This document shows positions 1-5,262 of a stretch of DNA of 10,026 nt, in pieces. This DNA comes from Bellilinea sp034411135 (GTDB lineage Bacteria; Chloroflexota; Anaerolineae; Anaerolineales; Anaerolineaceae), in assembly GCA_034411135.1 (NCBI GenBank), contig DAOUMN010000012.1, forward strand, positions 1 through 10,026, written 5' to 3'. The number at the start of each line of letters is the position of its first letter. Within the stretch, counting starts at the first letter, position 1. The notes beneath the pieces are model-generated. The model was not told the DNA's origin. It did no database searches and saw only the letters and a program-made list of their open reading frames with translations. A program made the translations under genes and the position numbers.

Positions 1-935
1 GCGTTCATATAAGCCATCACCGGGGCAATGCCTGATGCCAGGCGCATGTTCGAAGATGGGCAATGAGCCACGCCACAGCCAAAATGGGCAAACTGGTCAA
101 TCTCGGCAGAATTAATGTGCACCGCATGAGCAAACCACACATCGCTGCCCACCCACTCCAGTTTTTCCATGTATTCAAATGGACGGTAACCGAACATTTG
201 CAAGCAAAACGCCTCTTCATCCTGGGTTTCAGCCAGGTGAGTGTGCAATTGCACGCCGTATTCGCGCGCCAGCTGTGCGCTTTGCTGCATCAGTTCACCA
301 GTCACGCTGAACGGTGAACACGGCGCCAACACAATCTGAACCATTGCACCGGGTTTTGGATCATGGTATCGCTGGATAAGCCGCTGCGAGTCGCGCAAAA
401 TGGTATCCTCTGCATCGACCACCGAGTCCGGAGGAAGCCCGCCCTGGCTTTCTCCCAGGCTCATCGAGCCGCGGGAAGCATGAATACGTACGCCAACTTC
501 TTGGGCAGCGGCAATTTCATCGTCCAGGCGCGAACCATTTGGAAATAGGTAGAGGTGGTCAGACGCGGTTGTGCAGCCGGATAATGCCAGCTCTGCTAGC
601 GCGGTTTGGGTTGAGATGTAGATTTCCTCACTGGTCATGCGCGCCCAGATCGGATAGAGCGTCTTCAGCCAGTTGAACAAGTTGGCATTTTGTGCGGCAG
701 GCACGGCACGGGTCAGGGTTTGATAAAAGTGATGATGTGTGTTAATCAACCCTGGCAGTACAATGTGCCCGTCCAAATCAAGAATTTCATCTGCGCTGGC
801 TGGCAGTTCTTCGGTTTTACCCACCTGTTCAATGAACCCATCCCGAATGAATAGACCTCCAGCCGGTATTTCGCGACGGAGGTCATCCATAGTTACCAGC
901 AAGGTAGCATTTTTTACGAGCAGAGTTTGCGTCAT
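1..935 (-). CDS. 8-oxoguanine deaminase (amidohydrolase superfamily), 3' end outside window
   Basis: This is the first 311 codons of a metal-dependent amidohydrolase of the 8-oxoguanine deaminase / hydroxydechloroatrazine ethylaminohydrolase group. Family members release ammonia from 8-oxoguanine to give urate in the cytoplasm. Seen: an N-terminal beta-sandwich strand region; the metal-binding HxH in NTHHHF (His67, His69); HTHLAE with metal ligand His233 and catalytic Glu236; AHAVH (His270/His273); and the HCPSSNMRLASG block near residue 291. The final Asp ligand of the family lies beyond the window edge. The start at 933-935 follows only a weak purine stretch (GGCGAGA). The gene lies downstream of folD on the same strand but has its own promoter and operator-like sites in the 121-base gap. 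The exact substrate (8-oxoguanine versus a related purine or triazine) is inferred from overall sequence resemblance; the amidohydrolase call itself is secure. Confidence 0.85.
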   Translation of the reverse strand, partial: MTQTLLVKNATLLVTMDDLRREIPAGGLFIRDGFIEQVGKTEELPASADEILDLDGHIVLPGLINTHHHFYQTLTRAVPAAQNANLFNWLKTLYPIWARMTSEEIYISTQTALAELALSGCTTASDHLYLFPNGSRLDDEIAAAQEVGVRIHASRGSMSLGESQGGLPPDSVVDAEDTILRDSQRLIQRYHDPKPGAMVQIVLAPCSPFSVTGELMQQSAQLAREYGVQLHTHLAETQDEEAFCLQMFGYRPFEYMEKLEWVGSDVWFAHAVHINSAEIDQFAHFGCGVAHCPSSNMRLASGIAPVMAYMN

Positions 936-990
936 GGCAAATCGATTCTCGCCTGATTTCACTTGCTTGCAAGGGGAAGCACCTGATTAG

Positions 991-1001
991 TCATCAGACA
1001 A
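991..1001. promoter_or_regulatory. Operator-like site 2, over the deaminase transcription start
   Basis: TCATCAGACAA (minus strand TTGTCTGATGA) matches site 1 at nine of eleven positions and keeps one perfect GACAAT half-site (997-1002). Its centre is 44 bases from that of site 1, about four helical turns, so the two could be bound on nearly the same face. It covers the predicted transcription start around 999. Confidence 0.5.
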
Positions 1002-1005
1002 TTTA

Positions 1006-1034
1006 AGTTTAGTATATTTTAAAGCGCTTGTCAA
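1006..1034 (-). promoter_or_regulatory. sigma70-type promoter of the 8-oxoguanine deaminase gene
   Basis: On the minus strand a perfect -35 TTGACA (1029-1034) is followed by a 17-base spacer and the -10 TAAACT (1006-1011). Transcription would start near position 999, giving a leader of about 64 bases before the ATG at 935. This implies the deaminase is transcribed independently of the upstream folD. Operator-like palindromes overlap both the -35 and the predicted start. Confidence 0.7.
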
Positions 1035-1046
1035 TTGTCTGACAAT
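1034..1046. promoter_or_regulatory. Palindromic operator-like site 1 (FadR/GntR type)
   Basis: ATTGTCTGACAAT is a perfect 6-1-6 palindrome. Its 11-base core TTGTCTGACAA fits the TNGTNNNACNA pattern recognised by the FadR subfamily of GntR regulators. It overlaps the first base of the deaminase -35 box and extends upstream, where a bound repressor could hinder polymerase. The assignment to the GntR family is inference; the palindrome is directly visible. No regulator gene is present in the window. Confidence 0.6.
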
Positions 1047-1052
1047 ATGATG

Positions 1053-1063
1053 ATTGTCACAAT
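1053..1063. promoter_or_regulatory. Additional short palindrome with the same half-site
   Basis: ATTGTCACAAT is a 5-1-5 palindrome containing a further exact ATTGTC half-site (1053-1058). It lies 6 bases beyond operator-like site 1 and overlaps the stop codon of folD. Its spacing differs from site 1, so it may be an accessory half-site or coincidence. With GACAAT at 1041-1046 it also forms a 6-base stem with a 6-base loop. Confidence 0.3.
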
Positions 1064-1938
1064 TTATCGGTCAATTGGGCTGCCCGGAGGGTATTTTGCA
1101 GCAACATGGCAATCGTCATCGGTCCAACACCGCCCGGCACAGGTGTAATATACCCGGCAACCTCCTTGACTTCATCGAAAGCGACATCGCCAACCAGACG
1201 CGAGCCTTTCGGGTGAGTTGCGTCCTCAATGCGGTTGATGCCAACATCAATCACTACCGCACCGGGTTTGACCCAATCGCCGCGTACCATTTCAGCCTTG
1301 CCGACCGCGGCAATCAGCACGTCCGCTTGACGCACTACGTCCGGCAAATCTCGCGTACGCGAATGGCAAATGGTCACAGTCGCATCCTCACGCACCAGCA
1401 ACAGCGCTACCGGCATACCCACGATGTTAGAACGCCCCAGCACAACCGCGTTGACGCCACGCAGGGATGGCATGGTCTTTTTGAGCATGTAGATGCACCC
1501 TGCTGGCGTGCACGGCACGAACGCCGGATGACGCCCCTTTTGCGCCAGGCGTCCAATGTTAACTGGGTGGAATCCATCCACATCCTTGTTCAGGCTTATC
1601 GCGTTCAATACGGCTTCTTCATCCAAACCGCCTGGCAATGGCAACTGCACCAGAATACCATGTATGTTTGGATTAGCGTTGCATTCGCGCACCACCTTCT
1701 CCACCTCTTCCTGGGTTGCTTCGGCAGGTAGTTCGAAACCGAAGGATTCGATGCCCGCCTCTGCGCAGGCTTTACGCTTGGAGCGGACATATACATGCGA
1801 AGCCGGGTTATCCCCCACCAATATCGTTGCCAGCCCTGGTTTGCTCTTTCCGGCAGCGATCCGCTCCTCCACCGCAGCCTTGACGTGCGCGCGAACCTCC
1901 TCTGCCATTGCTTTTCCATCAATTATCGCAGCAGTCAT
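1057..1938 (-). CDS. folD: Bifunctional methylenetetrahydrofolate dehydrogenase / methenyltetrahydrofolate cyclohydrolase
   Basis: FolD interconverts 5,10-methylene-, 5,10-methenyl- and 10-formyl-tetrahydrofolate using NAD(P), supplying one-carbon units for purine, formyl-Met-tRNA and related synthesis in the cytoplasm. The 293-residue length is standard. Catalytic residues are in the expected places: Tyr50 and Lys54 in YVRSK, Gln98 in the LVQLPLP block and Asp121 in KDVDGF. The nucleotide-binding segment VVLGRSNIVGMP lies at 165-176 and the signature PVPGGVGPMT at 266-275. The start is supported by AAGGAG (1945-1950) six bases upstream. The gene is divergent from ugd and upstream of the 8-oxoguanine deaminase. 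Its 5' leader of about 94 bases is long and contains a stem-loop, a 12-base repeat and an operator-like sequence. The enzyme looks intact. Confidence 0.97.
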   Translation of the reverse strand: MTAAIIDGKAMAEEVRAHVKAAVEERIAAGKSKPGLATILVGDNPASHVYVRSKRKACAEAGIESFGFELPAEATQEEVEKVVRECNANPNIHGILVQLPLPGGLDEEAVLNAISLNKDVDGFHPVNIGRLAQKGRHPAFVPCTPAGCIYMLKKTMPSLRGVNAVVLGRSNIVGMPVALLLVREDATVTICHSRTRDLPDVVRQADVLIAAVGKAEMVRGDWVKPGAVVIDVGINRIEDATHPKGSRLVGDVAFDEVKEVAGYITPVPGGVGPMTIAMLLQNTLRAAQLTDKL

Positions 1939-1963
1939 TCAACGCTCCTTTCCGTGGGATTCT

Positions 1964-1989
1964 CTATCGGTTTTTTCAACCGCTGATAG
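1964..1989 (-). promoter_or_regulatory. Imperfect stem-loop in the folD leader
   Basis: CTATC (1964-1968) pairs with GATAG (1985-1989) and GGTT (1969-1972) pairs with AACC (1978-1981), leaving a three-base bulge and a five-base loop. In the folD transcript it sits about 14 bases upstream of the ribosome-binding site. It is short and not one of the riboswitch classes I recognise (no THF or purine aptamer core seen), so a regulatory role is only a possibility. Confidence 0.3.
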
Positions 1990-2010
1990 CGGGCAGGTTG
2001 GGTTGTTTAG

Positions 2011-2021
2011 TTATCTGACAA
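2011..2021. promoter_or_regulatory. Operator-like site 3 in the folD leader
   Basis: TTATCTGACAA differs from the core of operator-like site 1 by one base, and the nine bases TCTGACAAT are identical in both. It lies about 10-20 bases downstream of the predicted folD transcription start, a position suited to a roadblock or repression. Sharing this motif suggests common control of folD and the deaminase. Confidence 0.45.
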
Positions 2022-2038
2022 TGACTGGATTCTCTATC

Positions 2039-2065
2039 ATTATACCTATTTTTATTTATCATCAA
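2039..2065 (-). promoter_or_regulatory. Predicted folD promoter
   Basis: The minus strand carries a perfect -10 TATAAT (2039-2044). The best -35, TTGATG (2060-2065), has a short 15-base spacer, so the -35 is uncertain. The start would be near 2032, giving a leader of about 94 bases. Confidence 0.55.
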
Positions 2066-2122
2066 CCACAGATTCATATCGATTTCAAACTTTTTCTTAA
2101 TCCGTGAAGGTGGACATTCCGT

Positions 2123-2128
2123 TATAAT
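2123..2128 (+). promoter_or_regulatory. Predicted ugd promoter (-10 box)
   Basis: A perfect TATAAT lies 28 bases upstream of the ugd ATG, so transcription would start only about 20 bases before the start codon, just before the AGGAGG ribosome-binding site (2139-2144). No good -35 is seen at the usual spacing. It points away from the folD promoter, making this a divergent promoter region. Confidence 0.5.
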
Positions 2129-2155
2129 TCAATCCAACAGGAGGATTTCGAACCT

Positions 2156-3484
2156 ATGAGTAAAATCTGTGTGATTGGCACCGGTTATGTTGGGCTGGTA
2201 ACCGGCACTTGCTTTGCCGACCTTGGCAATGAAGTCTACTGTCTGGACATTGACACCACCCGCATTGAGAAATTAAAACAGGGTATTATGCCCATTTACG
2301 AGCCCGGATTGGAACAATTGGTTAGCCAGAATGTCAAAGCCGGGCGTTTGATTTTCACTACCAGCTATGAGGAATCGCTGGCAGGCGCCGAATTTGCCTT
2401 CATCGCTGTGGGTACACCTTCCGGCGTGGATGGCGAAGCCGATCTGCAATTTGTCCGCTCGGCTGCCGAACATGTTGCTGACCTGGTGAATGAACCAATC
2501 ATTGTGGTTAACAAATCCACTGTGCCAGTTGGCACCGGTGACTGGGTGGCAGACATCATCCGCAAACGCCGCGCCGGTAAACCGCTTGAATTTGATGTGG
2601 TTTCCAATCCCGAATTTTTACGCGAAGGTTCCGCGATCAACGATTTCATGTACCCCGACCGGGTGGTGCTGGGATCGATCAATCGCGATGCCGCCTCCAA
2701 AGTGGCGCAGCTGTACCTCAGCCTGCGCTGCCCGATCATGATTACCGATTTGCGCACCGCTGAAATGATTAAGTATGCCTCCAATGCTTTCCTGGCAACC
2801 AAGATCTCGTTTATCAATGAGATGGCGAACATCTGCGAGGAACTGGGGGCTGACGTGCGCCAGGTAGCACAAGGCATGGGCATGGATAAACGGATTGGCA
2901 GCGCATTCCTGGATGCCGGTCTGGGCTGGGGTGGCTCGTGTTTCCCCAAAGATGTGAAAGCCCTGGCGCATATGGCTGTTCTGCACGGTACCAATCCGCA
3001 GCTGCTTCAGGCGGTAATGGACATCAACCGCAATCAGCGCCGCCGGGTAGTGCTGCGCCTGCGTAAAGCTCTTGGCTCGCTGGATGAAAAAGTGATCGGT
3101 GTACTGGGGTTGTCCTTCAAACCAAATACCGATGATATCCGCGATGCCCCTTCACTGGAAGTGATTCACCTTTTGCAGGTCGAAGGTGCGGTGGTCAAAG
3201 CCTACGATCCGCAGGCAATGGAGTTAGCCCGCACCATGCTGCCCAAAGTGCATTTGTGCGCTACACCCTACGAAGTTGCCGAGGGCGCCGATGCACTCAT
3301 CCTGGCAACTGAGTGGAATGAATTCAAGCAATTGGATTTCGAGCGCATTGCCAGCCTAATGCGCAACCGGTTGATCATGGATGGGCGCAATCTATGGGAT
3401 CCCGAACGGATGCGCATGCTTGGCTTCAACTATTACGGCATTGGCCGTCCCTCCTCCAACGGGAACGAGACTGGCTGCCCATAG
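2156..3484 (+). CDS. ugd: UDP-glucose 6-dehydrogenase
   Basis: This enzyme oxidises UDP-glucose to UDP-glucuronate with two NAD, supplying precursors for cell-surface polysaccharides. At 442 residues it is of normal bacterial length. Seen in order: N-terminal Rossmann motif GTGYVG (8-13) with the NAD-binding acidic residue Asp31; STVPVGT (121-127); NPEFLREG (151-158); EMIKYASNAF with Lys206 and Asn210; the nucleophile Cys262 in GWGGSCFPKD with Asp266; and the C-terminal UDP-binding domain containing LSFKPNTDDIRD (319-330). The start is fixed by AGGAGG (2139-2144), 11 bases upstream. A nucleotide-sugar dehydrogenase of other specificity (UDP-N-acetyl-mannosamine or GDP-mannose) is less likely from these motifs. 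No other polysaccharide gene lies nearby, so it appears to be a stand-alone gene ended by the hairpin at 3505-3544. Confidence 0.94.
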   Translation: MSKICVIGTGYVGLVTGTCFADLGNEVYCLDIDTTRIEKLKQGIMPIYEPGLEQLVSQNVKAGRLIFTTSYEESLAGAEFAFIAVGTPSGVDGEADLQFVRSAAEHVADLVNEPIIVVNKSTVPVGTGDWVADIIRKRRAGKPLEFDVVSNPEFLREGSAINDFMYPDRVVLGSINRDAASKVAQLYLSLRCPIMITDLRTAEMIKYASNAFLATKISFINEMANICEELGADVRQVAQGMGMDKRIGSAFLDAGLGWGGSCFPKDVKALAHMAVLHGTNPQLLQAVMDINRNQRRRVVLRLRKALGSLDEKVIGVLGLSFKPNTDDIRDAPSLEVIHLLQVEGAVVKAYDPQAMELARTMLPKVHLCATPYEVAEGADALILATEWNEFKQLDFERIASLMRNRLIMDGRNLWDPERMRMLGFNYYGIGRPSSNGNETGCP

Positions 3485-3504
3485 CCTGCTTTCAATCCTC
3501 ACAC

Positions 3505-3544
3505 AACAACCCGGGTTTAGCGAACAAGAAAGACCCGGGTTGTT
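3505..3544 (+). terminator. Strong 12-base inverted repeat after ugd, probable terminator
   Basis: AACAACCCGGGT (3505-3516) and ACCCGGGTTGTT (3533-3544) form a perfect 12-base stem with a 16-base loop, starting 20 bases after the ugd stop. The 3' arm ends in TTGTT, but no run of T follows, so it is not a classical intrinsic terminator. It could instead stabilise the ugd mRNA end or be a copy of a dispersed repeat. It separates ugd from the methyltransferase gene. Confidence 0.55.
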
Positions 3545-3567
3545 AACCAAATCTGCCCACATGTACG

Positions 3568-4356
3568 ATGCCTGACCAAACAGACTGGTTAAACCAGGTT
3601 TTTTTACAGGATGCCCTGGAGGGCATGGCAAGAATTCCGAATGAAAGCGTCGATCTGGTAATTGCCGACCCACCTTACGGGCTGGGTAAAGACTACGGTA
3701 ACGATTCCGACCGAAAAGCGAGTAACGATTTTCTCGAATGGACATGCCGCTGGATTGACCTGATGCTACCCAAGATTAAACCCAGCGGCAGTCTGTATAT
3801 ATTCACCACTTGGCGCTACAGCCCGGAGATTTTTTCCTACCTAAAGACCCGCATGTTGATGATCAATGAGATCATTTGGGATCGCAAAGTCCCTAGCATG
3901 GGGGGAACCACCCGCCGCTTCACCTCTGTACACGACACCATTGGCTTGTTTGCTAAATCGCGTCATTATTATTTCGATCTGGATGCCGTGCGGGTACCTT
4001 ATGACCCGCAAACCAAAAAAGCTCGCTCTCGCTCTATCTTTGTGGGAAAAAAATGGCTGGAAGTTGGCTATAACCCCAAGGATGTCTGGTCGGTCTCCCG
4101 CCTACACCGTATCCATGCCGAGCGCGAAGATCATCCCACCCAAAAACCGTTGGAAATCGTCGAAAGGATGATCAAAGCCTCCTGCCCGCCTGGTGGAGTG
4201 GTACTGGATCCATTTGCCGGTTCGGGAACCAGTGTGGCAGCCTGTTTACGTACTGGGCGCCAGTACATTGCCTTTGAAATCAACCCACATTATTACTGCA
4301 TCATCCTTAACCGCATCCAGCGCCTGATACAAGCCAAGCCACACAACGAAAAATGA
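3568..4356 (+). CDS. Beta-class DNA methyltransferase (adenine-N6 or cytosine-N4), apparently orphan
   Basis: This is a SAM-dependent methyltransferase acting on exocyclic amino groups of DNA. Motif IV, DPPY (34-37), precedes the SAM-binding motif I DPFAGSGT (214-221); this order defines the beta class (CcrM/YhdJ-like). HPTQKP (189-194) and FEINPHYY (236-243) are also typical. At 262 residues it is compact and lacks a C-terminal DNA-binding extension of the CcrM type. No restriction endonuclease or specificity gene flanks it, so a regulatory or housekeeping role is more likely than defence, unless a partner lies elsewhere. Start: ATG at 3568, followed by the usual family opening (VFLQDALEGM). 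No Shine-Dalgarno sequence precedes it, and a four-codon ORF (3561-3575) overlaps the start in another frame. The target sequence and the modified base cannot be told from the motifs. Confidence 0.88.
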   Translation: MPDQTDWLNQVFLQDALEGMARIPNESVDLVIADPPYGLGKDYGNDSDRKASNDFLEWTCRWIDLMLPKIKPSGSLYIFTTWRYSPEIFSYLKTRMLMINEIIWDRKVPSMGGTTRRFTSVHDTIGLFAKSRHYYFDLDAVRVPYDPQTKKARSRSIFVGKKWLEVGYNPKDVWSVSRLHRIHAEREDHPTQKPLEIVERMIKASCPPGGVVLDPFAGSGTSVAACLRTGRQYIAFEINPHYYCIILNRIQRLIQAKPHNEK

Positions 4357-4427
4357 ATCCTGTAATTGCGCGGTTGTTTTTAACAATCTGTTTACCGATG
4401 TAAAGCAACCCACTGGTCAACCTGACG

Positions 4428-4433
4428 TATACT
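4428..4433 (+). promoter_or_regulatory. Possible promoter (-10) of the slipin-HUMPS pair
   Basis: TATACT lies 55 bases upstream of the slipin ATG in the 132-base gap after the methyltransferase gene. No convincing -35 is seen at 16-18 bases, so this is tentative. The gap size and the presence of this box favour transcription separate from the methyltransferase. Confidence 0.35.
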
Positions 4434-4440
4434 GAATACA

Positions 4441-4466
4441 GAAGACGTTAAAAATTTTTAATCTTC
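4441..4466. repeat. AT-rich inverted repeat in the slipin leader
   Basis: GAAGA (4441-4445) and TCTTC (4462-4466) flank the perfect 14-base palindrome TTAAAAATTTTTAA (4448-4461), with a two-base interruption (CG) on one side only. It lies between the possible -10 and the ribosome-binding site. It may be an operator; the stem is weak as RNA and is not a typical terminator. Confidence 0.5.
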
Positions 4467-4478
4467 AAAAAAACAAAT

Positions 4479-4482
4479 GGAG
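4479..4482 (+). promoter_or_regulatory. Ribosome-binding site choosing the slipin start
   Basis: GGAG lies six bases before the ATG at 4489. An in-frame ATG at 4477 overlaps this sequence and has no purine-rich site of its own, so 4489 is the better start; the longer form would add only four residues. Confidence 0.7.
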
Positions 4483-4488
4483 ACAACC

Positions 4489-5262
4489 ATGAACGAGATC
4501 CTGACTTCCCTTGCCTGCCTGGTTCCAATTTTCTTTGTGGCTGTATTTCTCTTTTTCTCGTCCATCAAACAACTTTTTCAATACGAACGCGGCGTGGTTT
4601 TCACCTTGGGGAAATATTCCAGCACGCGTGATCCCGGTTTGACCTTGATCTTTCCCGTGATTCAAACTATGCGAAAAGTGGACATGCGCATTAAAACCGC
4701 CGATGTTCCCCGCCAGGAAGTAATGACCAAGGATAACATTCCCATGCTGGTCAACGCCGTGGTGTACTTCAAGGTTGTCCGCCCAGAGGATGTGGTCATC
4801 AAGATTGAGGATCATGTCTACGCCATCCGCCAGTACACCCAGGCAGCCCTGCGCGATGTAATTGGCAACCACGAACTGGACTTTGTACTCAGCGAGCGCG
4901 AAAAAATTGCCAACGGCATCAAGGAAATCGTCGATGCCGAGACCAGCGGTTGGGGTGTGGATGTGGAAAGCATCAAGATCCAGGAGATCGAACTGCCCGC
5001 GGAGATGAAACGCGCCATGGCGAAGCAAGCCGAAGCCGAACGCGAGCGCCGCGCGATGATCATTGCCTCGCAAGGCGAACTCTCAGCTGCCGAAAATTTA
5101 CGCCAGGCAGCCGAAACATTGGCGCAATCTTCTGGCGCATTGCATTTGCGCACCCTACAAACCATCCGCGATATTGCCGCCGATCCTTCGGAAAAAATCG
5201 TTCTGTTTGTCCCGTCCGATATTAGCGGCGCGGTCGGTAACATCCTGGGTAAAAAAGAATGA
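4489..5262 (+). CDS. Slipin / stomatin-like SPFH (Band 7) membrane protein
   Basis: The predicted protein has 257 residues. It has an N-terminal hydrophobic segment (about 5-25) that should insert in the cytoplasmic membrane, followed directly by an SPFH domain opening with QYERGVVFTLGKY (31-43). The core includes the PGLTLIFPVI segment (49-58), the VNAVVYFKV strand region (88-96) and IQEIELPAEM (164-173). An Ala/Glu/Arg-rich helix (about 171-215) probably forms the coiled coil of the family. Such proteins assemble into membrane-associated oligomers and organise or protect membrane-protein partners; no enzymatic activity is expected. Bacterial slipins usually neighbour an NfeD-type protease, but none is here. 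Instead the stop codon overlaps the start of the HUMPS-like gene (ATGA), implying translational coupling. The family call is firm, the cellular role unknown. Confidence 0.93.
   Translation: MNEILTSLACLVPIFFVAVFLFFSSIKQLFQYERGVVFTLGKYSSTRDPGLTLIFPVIQTMRKVDMRIKTADVPRQEVMTKDNIPMLVNAVVYFKVVRPEDVVIKIEDHVYAIRQYTQAALRDVIGNHELDFVLSEREKIANGIKEIVDAETSGWGVDVESIKIQEIELPAEMKRAMAKQAEAERERRAMIIASQGELSAAENLRQAAETLAQSSGALHLRTLQTIRDIAADPSEKIVLFVPSDISGAVGNILGKKE

Larger units (their letters stand above)
1957..2038. repeat. 12-base direct repeat GGATTCTCTATC, two copies
   Basis: Identical copies at 1957-1968 and 2027-2038 lie 70 bases apart in the folD-ugd intergenic region. In the folD transcript both read GATAGAGAATCC: one spans the predicted transcription start, and the other is just upstream of the ribosome-binding site. 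Function is unknown; it could be a protein-binding site or a small duplication. Confidence 0.5.

Noticed and set aside
63..548. Short plus-strand frames at the left edge (63-317, 363-548)
   Set aside because: They are antisense to the partial 8-oxoguanine deaminase, whose reading frame is continuous with intact catalytic motifs.
1054..1731. Long open frame (225 codons) opposite folD
   Set aside because: It lies antisense to an intact, motif-complete folD, its translation resembles no protein family I recognise, and it has no ribosome-binding site; it is a shadow of folD codon usage.
1..2155. Purine or THF riboswitch upstream of the deaminase or folD
   Set aside because: I looked for conserved aptamer cores in both leaders and saw only short stems; no recognisable riboswitch.
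2365..2994. 209-codon open frame antisense to ugd
   Set aside because: Ser/Arg-rich low-information translation wholly inside a conserved gene; antisense shadow.
4448..4461. TTAAAAATTTTTAA as terminator of the methyltransferase gene
   Set aside because: A stem made only of A-T pairs is too weak, and it is about 90 bases after the stop and inside the slipin leader.
4465..5073. 202-codon open frame antisense to the slipin gene
   Set aside because: His/Gly-rich translation without a domain, opposite a clear SPFH protein; shadow.
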